A program made the position numbers and the translations under genes. The notes under the pieces were generated by a model. That model was not told the origin of the DNA. It saw only the letters and a program-made list of their open reading frames with translations, and did not search any database. Below, piece by piece: positions 1 to 6,985 of a DNA stretch of 11,161 bases. This stretch comes from Oxalobacteraceae bacterium (GTDB lineage: Bacteria; Pseudomonadota; Gammaproteobacteria; Burkholderiales; Burkholderiaceae_D), in NCBI GenBank assembly GCA_003132085.1, contig PKWO01000533.1, forward strand, positions 1 through 11,161. The letters run 5' to 3'. Position 1 is the stretch's first letter; each line of letters begins with the position of its first letter.

Positions 1-1683
1 CTGGAATATGGCGGGAGCTATGCTGGCGCCTACCTGCTTCGGCGCGGCCTGTTCATGCCTTGGGAGCTGCCGGACATACTGGATGCCGATATGGTGCGGG
101 CTGGTTGGCAAGAGTTGCAGACCATGCCCCGCCTCAACGGCACGATTGACGGCATAAAGAGCCCGCACCAAAAGGTCAGCGCATTGGAAATGTCCTGGTA
201 TATGCGCAATCAAATATTGCGCGACACCGACTGGGCCAGCATGGCGCATTCGCTGGAGGTCCGTGTGCCGTTGGTGGATATCGAACTATTTCGCACCGTT
301 GCCGAATTGGCTGCCGCAAACCAAACGGTCTGCAAGCAGGACATGGCTGCTGCGGCCGATGGCTTGCCACATGAGGTGCTGCAACGGAAGAAAACCGGCT
401 TTTCGGTGCCGGTACATGAGTGGTTGATAGAGTCGACAGGCAGTGGAAAATCGGCTCGCGGCTTGCGCGGGTGGGCGGCGATAATTTACCGGCCATATTT
501 GCCAACCTTGGCGCATACCGCTATTCAACTTGCCCCTGGGGTAGAGGAGAAAGTTTTGGAAACATCGGAGGTAATTGATTGTCCACCCAAACGAATCGGC
601 CTGCTCGCTTCGGAGGTCTGTACACGCGGTGGCATACAGTCCTTCATGTTGCGGGTTGCCGAGACGATCAGTGTCGTCGCGCAACGCGACAAGGCTAACA
701 GTGGTTATTGCATTTCTCTGAATGACAGCACGGAGACTTTGCGTAAACACCAGGCGATGCCAACGCAAGTGTCGGTCTGGGGTGCTGCGCGTTCCAAGCT
801 GAATTTTATCGTTCACACTCTATTATCTGCGCCCGCCGATGTCGTTTTTGTGGGACATATTGGCTTAGCCCCGGTCGCACGCGTTCTTAAGGCGTTAGGC
901 CGTGTGCGTTCGTATTACGTCATTCTGCACGGCATAGAGGCATGGCGCCGTTTGCCGTTTGTGGAACGTAGCGCATTGCTTGGCGCCAAGGGCATCATCG
1001 CCACAACGCGGTACACGGCCGAAGAATGTGCAAGGCTGAACGACGTTCCGCTTGACCGATTTCATGTCATTCCGCTTTGTTGCGACGAGCGCAGGGTAAC
1101 CCCGTCGCCAGGGTTCAGGCTTACCGGCGAATTCAAACTACTCTGTGTCGCCCGGCAAGACGCCTCCGAGCAATACAAGGGTTTCGATCAAATTTTTCAG
1201 GCGCTGGCGCTGCTCAATCCAAGCTACCCAAATATTCACCTGAATCTGGTGGGCAATGGCGATGATCAAGGTCGGATGAAAACCGTTGTCCAGCAACTTC
1301 GCGTTGGACTGCAGATAAGTTTTTGGGGTGCATTGTCGGATGAAGATCTCGCCGCCGCCTATGAGGATTGCGACCTCTTTGTTATGCCGAGCAAGAAAGA
1401 GGGTTTCGGCATCGTTTTCCTCGAAGCCATGCGGTCAGGCAAACCATGCATCGGTGGTAATCACGGCGGCACACCGGATGTAATTGAACACGGAAAGAGC
1501 GGGTTCCTGGTCGAGTATGGAAATATTGACGAATTGGCAAACCAAATCCGGGTTTTGGCTGACGATCCCGCATTGCGACAGACGATGGGGGAGCGCGGAC
1601 GGGCGCTAGTGGCAGACAAGTTCAGTTTGCGGAACTTTCAGGGCGTCTATGAGGAATTGATGCTGGCGGCAGGGAGCAAATGA
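1..1683 (+). CDS. Asparagine synthase (AsnB-type) C-terminal domain fused in frame to a GT4 glycosyltransferase, 5' partial
   Basis: The frame is open from base 1 to the TGA at 1681-1683 (560 codons visible), so the start and the glutaminase domain lie upstream. Codons 1 to about 170 match the synthetase domain of AsnB-type amidotransferases: YLLRRGLFMPWEL near the start, HSLEVRVPLVD at codons 83-93 and RKKTGFSVPVHEWL around 128-141, followed by the usual end region with RGLRGW. AsnB makes asparagine from aspartate, glutamine and ATP; relatives in polysaccharide loci are thought to amidate sugar acids (inference here). From about codon 200 a GT-B fold GT4 enzyme begins (KRIGLLASEVCTRGGIQSF), with the acceptor-side segment followed by a nucleotide-sugar site containing the E-x7-E motif EGFGIVFLE at codons 467-475. 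No stop separates the two halves. The GT could be translated alone from TTG 556. Domain calls are firm; whether this is a true fusion or loss of the asnB stop is open. Confidence 0.85.
   Translation: MEYGGSYAGAYLLRRGLFMPWELPDILDADMVRAGWQELQTMPRLNGTIDGIKSPHQKVSALEMSWYMRNQILRDTDWASMAHSLEVRVPLVDIELFRTVAELAAANQTVCKQDMAAAADGLPHEVLQRKKTGFSVPVHEWLIESTGSGKSARGLRGWAAIIYRPYLPTLAHTAIQLAPGVEEKVLETSEVIDCPPKRIGLLASEVCTRGGIQSFMLRVAETISVVAQRDKANSGYCISLNDSTETLRKHQAMPTQVSVWGAARSKLNFIVHTLLSAPADVVFVGHIGLAPVARVLKALGRVRSYYVILHGIEAWRRLPFVERSALLGAKGIIATTRYTAEECARLNDVPLDRFHVIPLCCDERRVTPSPGFRLTGEFKLLCVARQDASEQYKGFDQIFQALALLNPSYPNIHLNLVGNGDDQGRMKTVVQQLRVGLQISFWGALSDEDLAAAYEDCDLFVMPSKKEGFGIVFLEAMRSGKPCIGGNHGGTPDVIEHGKSGFLVEYGNIDELANQIRVLADDPALRQTMGERGRALVADKFSLRNFQGVYEELMLAAGSK
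544..549 (+). promoter_or_regulatory. Candidate ribosome binding site for an internal start of the GT4 half
   Basis: GAGGAG lies six bases before an in-frame TTG at 556. That codon sits about 14 residues before the first conserved strand of the GT4 domain, which is where such an enzyme would normally begin. A TAG in the +1 frame (542-544) immediately precedes the site. This looks like an old gene junction: asnB stop, Shine-Dalgarno, glycosyltransferase start. It is seen in the sequence; its use in translation is inferred. Confidence 0.45.
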
Positions 1684-1769
1684 CTCATCGGCGCGCATTG
1701 TTGTTGGATGCGGCAGGCCGGCGAAGCCGGAATTTTGAATGGGAACCACTAAAGGAAATTGATGTTTGA
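1680..1769 (+). other. Tiny 29-codon ORF overlapping the GT4 stop (ATGA) and the methyltransferase relic
   Basis: ATG 1680 overlaps the preceding TGA as ATGA, and the reading frame ends at TGA 1767, eight bases into the start of the following methyltransferase relic. The peptide (begins MTHRRALLLDAAGRRS) is not recognised. The stop/start overlap resembles coupled genes in compact operons, so it may be the stub of a lost gene, but a chance ORF is at least as likely. A short hairpin at 1718-1730 (CCGGC, gaa, GCCGG) lies inside it. Confidence 0.2.
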
Positions 1770-2016
1770 TCTAATCGATATTGCCGCGATCAGGTCGCTG
1801 ACTTGGCGACTCGGACGACGCCTATATTGTTGGGCAAGGCGCGATGCACCCAACAGTCCCAAAACCAACGGCGAATATTGGTTGATAGAGAAACTTCTTG
1901 GCGGGTCAGTCGGTAGTAGGCAATCTTGATGGATATTGGCGCCAACCAGGGCAATTGGACTGCGCAGGCACGCGGGGTTCTTGATCGCCTGGGTATGCCT
2001 TTTGTTAAAATTATGC
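1762..2016 (+). pseudogene. Decayed FkbM-family SAM methyltransferase, N-terminal remnant with frameshift
   Basis: ATG 1762 follows a good Shine-Dalgarno (AAAGGAAA, 1750s). Its frame reads 55 codons to TGA 1927, including RSLTWRLGRRLYCWARR and NGEYWLIEKLL, a pattern typical of the N-terminus of FkbM methyltransferases in polysaccharide loci. Directly after, in the frame one base earlier, comes AILMDIGANQGNWTAQA, the SAM-binding motif I of the same family. The frame switch must lie at about 1920-1926, because the second frame has a TAG at 1917 and the first stops at 1927; loss of one base explains it. Homology seems to end near 2010, just before the flippase, so the C-terminal two thirds of a protein that is usually roughly 250 residues are missing. 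The intact enzyme would have O-methylated a sugar of the glycan. The family call rests on my recognition of these motifs. Confidence 0.7.
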
Positions 2017-2019
2017 CTT
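1994..2019 (+). repeat. 8-bp direct repeat TATGCCTT at the methyltransferase/flippase junction
   Basis: TATGCCTT occurs at 1994-2001 and again at 2012-2019, separated by 10 bases. It coincides with the point where the methyltransferase similarity fades and just before the flippase gene. Such short repeats can mark a slippage or deletion event, but an 8-mer pair can also arise by chance. Confidence 0.5.
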
Positions 2020-2024
2020 GGAAC

Positions 2025-2046
2025 GGCAACAAAAGTTGCCTAAGGA
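2025..2046 (+). promoter_or_regulatory. Flippase ribosome binding site with adjoining small hairpin
   Basis: AAGGA at 2042-2046 is the only convincing Shine-Dalgarno near the flippase start and lies ten bases before GTG 2057. The alternative TTG at 2018 has none. Immediately upstream, GGCAAC (2025-2030), an AAAA loop and GTTGCC (2035-2040) can form a perfect 6-bp hairpin ending one base before the site, so folding could affect ribosome access (inference). Confidence 0.4.
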
Positions 2047-2056
2047 ATCAAATCCC

Positions 2057-3517
2057 GTGTCGTTGATCCGAAACACTACATGGAGCGCGGTTGCGGCCAT
2101 CATGTTGACGGGCGGACGGTTTCTGATGACCATGCTGCTCGCCAGGAAGCTTGGTGTGAGCGAATTCGGCAGGTTTGCGTTCTCCCAGTGGCTGGTCGAT
2201 ATGGTTTTTTTGTCTCTTGCTTTTGGGGTGCCAGGTTCAGCTAGTCGATTCTTTGCCGAGTTTCGAACCCAATCTGCGAATCTGCTGGCCTTTGAGCGGT
2301 GGTTTCTGTCGCGCTCATTTGCTGTCGTAGCGGCGGTCACGGTGGGATCACCTTTGGTTGCACTAGCGTTCAATCGGGAAATCGATCTGACATTCGCGTT
2401 GTTGCAGGCCGGCTGGTCTGCTTCAGCAGCGGTTTTGGCCCTGTTGCTGGCAAGGGCGCAAGGATTGCTGCAATTTAAGCGCGTGGCCATATCCAATGGG
2501 ATCTATGTTGTGATCGCACTTGCCGGCTGTGCATTGTTACCCAAAGAAGGTGTGCCTGTGTCATCCGCCATGCTTTTGGTCATGATAGCGACGGCGGCGG
2601 CAGCGCTAGCCATCTGGTTACCGTTGCCGTTGTCCGAAAATGAGCGAATAAACGTAGGTTCAGATTTGAACCGCCGAATGCTGAAAATGTTCGGAATGAA
2701 CATCTGGATAACCAGCCTGGTATCGGCCCTCGTCTGGTCACGTGGGGAGATAATGATTGTGCGGACCGAACTGGGGGTCTCCGATGTGGCTGTTTATTCG
2801 ATTGCTTTGTCATTGACTGGCATAGCAACACAAGGAGTGATGTTGCTGACCGGGGCGATAGGACCGCATTTAACCCAGATGTGGGGTGCAGGGAAGCATG
2901 ACGAGGCAATAAATCTGTGTCGTCGTATCACCGATATGTTCACGCTCACGACCGGGATTATGTCCATTTTCCTGATCGCATTTGCACCGGAGTTGATCCG
3001 CCTAACTTTCGGCCCTGCTTACGCTGAAGCGGAAGTCGCGTTGGCGATTCTTGGCCTCGGAACGATTGGTTTGGCAAGCGCGGCTCCCAACCAGTTACTC
3101 CAGATTAAAACCAACGGCGTGTTTGCACGAAATGCCAATTTTTTGGGAGCCGTCGGCCTCTTCGGTGCAGCCATCCCCTTGGTAAAACTGGTAGGAATAG
3201 ATGGCGCTGCGATGTCCAGGGTATTTATCCAGATCAGCGTTGGCATGATGACGCTTTACTTCGCATGCCGCCTAGTTTCAGTCAACATGGTGAATTGGTT
3301 AAACCAAGCCAAACTAGGACTAGTTATTTTCGTCATCGTCATTTTCAACTTCATGGGGGAGCATTCGCTGTATATCCGGGCATTAGAATTCTGCATATCA
3401 GCGCCAATAATTGTTTTTTGGTTACGAGATGATGATGGGTATTTCATATACAGCAGCTTGCTAAAAAGGTTCTACACGATCTTTGTCAATAGAAAAAATG
3501 GGAATTCTGTCAATTGA
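2057..3517 (+). CDS. Wzx-type polysaccharide flippase (MOP superfamily, oligosaccharide transporter)
   Basis: This is a 486-residue integral membrane protein, the usual length for the family, with about 12 to 14 hydrophobic segments along its whole length and no soluble domain. The N-terminus SLIRNTTWSAVAA followed by ARKLGVSEFGRFAFSQW is the classic opening of oligosaccharide flippases in the MATE-related MOP superfamily. It is expected to move undecaprenyl-diphosphate-linked repeat units from the cytoplasmic to the periplasmic leaflet. I chose GTG 2057 because it has an AAGGA site and gives the family's typical start; TTG 2018 would add 13 residues that overlap the methyltransferase relic. 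It is followed by 67 AT-rich bases before the next gene. Position next to a Wzy polymerase and glycosyltransferases supports the role. The substrate cannot be told from sequence. Confidence 0.88.
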   Translation: MSLIRNTTWSAVAAIMLTGGRFLMTMLLARKLGVSEFGRFAFSQWLVDMVFLSLAFGVPGSASRFFAEFRTQSANLLAFERWFLSRSFAVVAAVTVGSPLVALAFNREIDLTFALLQAGWSASAAVLALLLARAQGLLQFKRVAISNGIYVVIALAGCALLPKEGVPVSSAMLLVMIATAAAALAIWLPLPLSENERINVGSDLNRRMLKMFGMNIWITSLVSALVWSRGEIMIVRTELGVSDVAVYSIALSLTGIATQGVMLLTGAIGPHLTQMWGAGKHDEAINLCRRITDMFTLTTGIMSIFLIAFAPELIRLTFGPAYAEAEVALAILGLGTIGLASAAPNQLLQIKTNGVFARNANFLGAVGLFGAAIPLVKLVGIDGAAMSRVFIQISVGMMTLYFACRLVSVNMVNWLNQAKLGLVIFVIVIFNFMGEHSLYIRALEFCISAPIIVFWLRDDDGYFIYSSLLKRFYTIFVNRKNGNSVN

Positions 3518-3584
3518 TTCGCCAGAAAAATTCAACTACTGTTCAGATTATCGCTGACCAAATACTCTTTTTAAACGTCAATAA

Positions 3585-4379
3585 ATGATTTCGTTTCTTT
3601 TTATTACTTATAACCGCTCAGACCTATTGATCAAGGCTTTCACGGCGCTGCGTGAGGCTGTTTTGAAAACAGGGCTGTCAGCCGAATTTGTCGTGTCCGA
3701 TGACGCCAGTGGCCCAGAACATCAAAGCATCATTAACAACCTCGGCTTCGAGACGCATTTGATGGCAACTGTTAATTCTGGACTAGGCGCGAATCAAAAT
3801 AGAGGGTTGGCGCGTTGTAAAGGTGAACTGATTTTTCAAATTCAGGATGACTTTATTTTCGTGGGACAGCCTTCTGATCTAACCGATGCCATCCAAATAT
3901 TGCAATCTGATCCGGAGATCGGCATCGTCCAGCTTACGGATGTTCGGTCTGATATTCCTTCAGAGCGGCGTGCGACTCAAGGTGGAGTGGCGTATGATGT
4001 ATTCAGGAATGATCGCCTGCCCTGGGATCGTGACTGCGGCCTACGTCCTTACTCTGATTGCCCTCACGTGAAATCGGTCCACTTTGTTGAGGAAATGGGG
4101 CCATATCGTGAAGGTGTGGCGATGACGCTGACTGAACATGATTTCAAGCGACGGGTTGCCAATCAAGGACGTTGGCGTGTTGCCCAGATGTGTTCGCAAA
4201 AATTATTCATCCATATCGGCGCCGAGCACAGCTTTAACCCAGGTGGAAAAAGAAATAAGCTGGTTGCTTTGCTGCACAAGATTCCATATGCGGGCAAATG
4301 GATTGAGCCGGCCTTGCGAAAAGCTTGGCGAAAAACAGAGCATCTTGCTGCGACGCTCGCATCGCGTCTGTTGCCCTAG
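3585..4379 (+). CDS. Glycosyltransferase family 2 (GT-A fold)
   Basis: The 264-residue protein begins ISFLFITYNRSDLL, the first strand and loop of GT2 enzymes. VSDDAS at residues 37-42 binds the nucleotide, SGLGANQNRGL follows at about 65-75, and QDDF at 87-90 sits where the metal-binding DxD-type motif belongs. The catalytic-site region EEMGPYREGVAMTLTEHDF is near residues 168-186. No membrane segment is evident, so it should act at the cytoplasmic face, adding one sugar to the lipid-linked repeat unit. Donor and linkage are unknown. No clear Shine-Dalgarno precedes ATG 3585. It lies between the flippase and polymerase, where repeat-unit transferases commonly sit. Confidence 0.87.
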   Translation: MISFLFITYNRSDLLIKAFTALREAVLKTGLSAEFVVSDDASGPEHQSIINNLGFETHLMATVNSGLGANQNRGLARCKGELIFQIQDDFIFVGQPSDLTDAIQILQSDPEIGIVQLTDVRSDIPSERRATQGGVAYDVFRNDRLPWDRDCGLRPYSDCPHVKSVHFVEEMGPYREGVAMTLTEHDFKRRVANQGRWRVAQMCSQKLFIHIGAEHSFNPGGKRNKLVALLHKIPYAGKWIEPALRKAWRKTEHLAATLASRLLP

Positions 4380-4415
4380 TTGTGCCTTGTAAAAAATGAG
4401 AACGTAAAAGCTAAA

Positions 4416-5867
4416 ATGCAAAAACTAAAAGTTCAAGGTGAGACGCGTCTTCCGACTATTTGGCGAAAGCCTTCACTTGTTTTTGGTGGGTTGGGTCTCG
4501 CGGCATTGGTGGCAGTTGAGTTTACTGGACAAAACGATTGGTTTGTACTGGGGTGGGTATGTGCATTAACCCTGATCTACGCAATGATGGTGCTGTATCA
4601 GGGGTTTCGTGATGGCGCCGCCAGAGTGCTTACAGACCCCTTCGTGATTCTGGTGGGGGCATTCTCCCTTTATTTTCTTTTTGGCGCGTTATTGTTGGTA
4701 GTCGGACCTGAGGATCAGGCCAGTTACGCACTGCAATGGTACCCAACGACCGCCCGGGATGCTGTTCGGGTCACGGCAATGAACCTGATCGGCTTGGCGA
4801 CAGTGCTTTTCGCGGCCGGAATTTTTCCTAGTCAGCGCGTCGAAAAGTCCGTCCAGCCGGCTATCGCTTTATTCGACAAATTTTCAATAAAAAAGATCTT
4901 CTGGTGGTTCTTGATTATCGGAGTCGGCGCCAAATTGCAGGTTTTATCCGTGGACATCAGCGTTACCGAGGGTGTGGTCGTTCTCGGCACAATCAGGACG
5001 CTTACCAATTTGACCGAGCTTGCGATTCTGGTGGGAATACTCTATCAAGGGCGAGATGCAGGTGCGATTCATGTCGTCACCATCGCATTGACCATCTTCG
5101 ATTTAGTGTTAGGTCTGCTTTTCTTTAACAAGACCACCGTCCTCATGCCGGTAATGGCTTTGTTTTTCGGACTTTACTTGCGTCTACCTAGTTTGAAATT
5201 AGTTGTAGCCTCCGTCGCTACTCTTGCTACGCTTCTTCTGTTTCTTGCAAATCCAATTGGCGAGGCCAGGGATTTATTCGGGGAAATTCCCGACAAAAGT
5301 CTTTCTATGCGCTTCCAGATTCTGAAAGAGGTATTTGGATCAGACGCCGCCGCCCCCGACTATGGCTCAGGTTCGTGGGCTCGTATTTGCTATATCGTGC
5401 AACAAGTGGCGGCCGTTAGTCTTTACGAAGGCGGGCAGGGCGGCAACGATGTGGAGTTGCTGGGCTGGGTTTTTGTTCCACGGGTGCTTTTTCCGAACAA
5501 GCCCATCATCACACGGTCCAGCACCGACTTCAACAAAAAGGTCACCGGCTATGATACCTCGTCCAACGCTCCAGGTCTGTTTGTGAGCGGCTATTACAAT
5601 CTGGGCTGGGTCGGTCTGTTTTTGGCTTCCTTATTGGCGGGTTGGATTCTGGCCACATTCGCGGCAATTTCCCGCGCCGTTGTCGCCTCCGGCTCAATAA
5701 TTTGGTTGCCACTTGGCTTACTGGGCGCTTATATGGCATTCCGTGTTGACGGGCATTTCGTTGTCGATTATTTGGGCCCATTTGGCATGCTGATGGTTCC
5801 GTTTTTGGCCCTGCGCACCATCGCACGTACGGGCTCGCGAAAAGCTATTGCGGAGCGGGTGCTATGA
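4416..5867 (+). CDS. Wzy-type O-antigen/oligosaccharide repeat-unit polymerase
   Basis: This is a 483-residue polytopic membrane protein with roughly ten to twelve hydrophobic segments and a large hydrophilic loop around residues 285-395. The loop contains VPRVLFPNKP and a following STDFNKKVTGYDTS stretch, then GLFVSGYYNLGWVGLF, a pattern found in oligosaccharide repeat-unit polymerases of polysaccharide loci. Such enzymes join flipped repeat units in the periplasm by transfer of the growing chain. Sequence conservation in Wzy proteins is low, so the call rests on topology, that loop and the neighbouring Wzx. I prefer ATG 4416. An upstream in-frame TTG at 4380, directly after the previous stop, would add 12 lysine-rich residues. 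It overlaps the next gene by ATGA, which suggests translational coupling. Confidence 0.8.
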   Translation: MQKLKVQGETRLPTIWRKPSLVFGGLGLAALVAVEFTGQNDWFVLGWVCALTLIYAMMVLYQGFRDGAARVLTDPFVILVGAFSLYFLFGALLLVVGPEDQASYALQWYPTTARDAVRVTAMNLIGLATVLFAAGIFPSQRVEKSVQPAIALFDKFSIKKIFWWFLIIGVGAKLQVLSVDISVTEGVVVLGTIRTLTNLTELAILVGILYQGRDAGAIHVVTIALTIFDLVLGLLFFNKTTVLMPVMALFFGLYLRLPSLKLVVASVATLATLLLFLANPIGEARDLFGEIPDKSLSMRFQILKEVFGSDAAAPDYGSGSWARICYIVQQVAAVSLYEGGQGGNDVELLGWVFVPRVLFPNKPIITRSSTDFNKKVTGYDTSSNAPGLFVSGYYNLGWVGLFLASLLAGWILATFAAISRAVVASGSIIWLPLGLLGAYMAFRVDGHFVVDYLGPFGMLMVPFLALRTIARTGSRKAIAERVL

Positions 5868-6928
5868 AGTTGCTATTTCTGGGGGAATCATGGATGGGTT
5901 CTTCGGCGCGATCTCTGAAGGAGTCGCTATGTCGAATCGCCGTCCCGGGTGTCGATGAAATCGACGAAATGAACGAGGATCTTTATATTCCTAAGCAGCG
6001 TGCGCGCTGGCTGCGCGCCATCCATCGAGTTCTTGCGCCGGCCTATCGCCGCGAACTCGCAACTGCGGTGATCAAGAAGTGCCGCGATACACACCCTGAC
6101 GTTTTGTTGGTCTACAAGGGTAACGGCGTCGGCGCTGAATTGGTTCGCGCGGTGAAAGCCATGGGCGTTTTCACGGTCAATGTTCTTCCCGATTACTCCC
6201 CCCACGTCTACGGGGAGCGCCTTAGGGTGGCCATGGGTGAATATGACCTTGTTATCTCGACCAAGCCATTTCATCCAGCCCTATGGCAGAGCGTATACGG
6301 CTACCACAATCGTTGTGTATTTGTTCCGCATGGTTATGATTCGTCGGCGCACCTGATAACAACGCTCCCTAAGGAATTTCAATATGACCTGGGTATGGTC
6401 GCAACCTGGCGCCCGGAATATCATGCATTAATGCGCGAAGTTGCCAACCTGCTCAAGCATGATCGTGTACGGGTCGCGATTGCCGGCTATGGGTGGGTGG
6501 AGAAGGCAGATGAGTTCCCAGATGACTGGGTATTTGCTGGGGAAATCCTCGGGGCAGGCTATGCCCGATGGGCCCAGCGTTCAAAAATTCTGATTGCCCC
6601 TGTTAACCGTGATGTGTTGATCAACGGCCAACAGCAACCCGGGGATGAAGACACCACGCGCACCTATGAATTGGCCGCTGCGAACTGTTTCTTCATCCAT
6701 CGTAGAACCGACTATGTTAAGACAGTTTATGAGGAGGATACAGAAGTTCCGCTCTTCGATGATGCCGAGGAATTGGTTAAATTAGTTCGGAATTTTCTCG
6801 CCGCAGACGAACTCCGCTGCAAGATGGCGGCGGCGGCTCATGCACGCGCTGTTCCTGCTTATTCAATCGACAGCCGGGCTGAACAAGTCGCAACGCTTAT
6901 CCGTACCCATACAAGTCTCAAAAAATAA
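5864..6928 (+). CDS. CgeB-like glycosyltransferase (Glyco_trans_1_2-type C-terminal domain)
   Basis: This is a soluble 354-residue GT-B type protein. It opens MKLLFLGESWMGSSARSL; an N-terminal Rossmann-like half runs to about residue 160, ending in VFVPHGYD at 153-159. The C-terminal half has the segment DEDTTRTYELAAANCFFIH (261-279) followed by YEEDTEVPLFDDAEELV, which is the signature of the CgeB/YkvP-like glycosyltransferase domain where the donor sugar binds. ATG 5864 overlaps the polymerase stop by four bases and has GGAG eight bases upstream, so the start is secure and probably coupled to wzy. It likely adds a sugar to the repeat unit in the cytoplasm; the donor is unknown. Confidence 0.82.
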   Translation: MKLLFLGESWMGSSARSLKESLCRIAVPGVDEIDEMNEDLYIPKQRARWLRAIHRVLAPAYRRELATAVIKKCRDTHPDVLLVYKGNGVGAELVRAVKAMGVFTVNVLPDYSPHVYGERLRVAMGEYDLVISTKPFHPALWQSVYGYHNRCVFVPHGYDSSAHLITTLPKEFQYDLGMVATWRPEYHALMREVANLLKHDRVRVAIAGYGWVEKADEFPDDWVFAGEILGAGYARWAQRSKILIAPVNRDVLINGQQQPGDEDTTRTYELAAANCFFIHRRTDYVKTVYEEDTEVPLFDDAEELVKLVRNFLAADELRCKMAAAAHARAVPAYSIDSRAEQVATLIRTHTSLKK

Positions 6929-6985
6929 ATTGAATGAGGCGGAACAGTTGCAAGTCTTATCCTAACGTGGGCGGGAATCTAAAAA

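Noticed and set aside
286..816. Long minus-strand ORF of 176 codons opposite the AsnB/GT4 gene
   Set aside because: It lies wholly antisense to recognisable conserved domains and its translation shows no family features; it is a codon-bias shadow.
1718..1736. CCGGC-gaa-GCCGG hairpin followed by AATTTT as a terminator after the GT4 gene
   Set aside because: The stem is only five base pairs and the T run only four bases, so a Rho-independent terminator is not supported.
2011..2496. 161-codon minus-strand ORF opposite the flippase start
   Set aside because: Antisense to a clear membrane protein, lacks any recognisable motif and has the composition expected of a shadow frame.
3514..3542. Possible promoter TTGATT - 17 bases - TACTGT before the GT2 gene
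   Set aside because: Spacing is ideal but the -10 box matches consensus at only three of six positions, in AT-rich sequence where chance matches are common.
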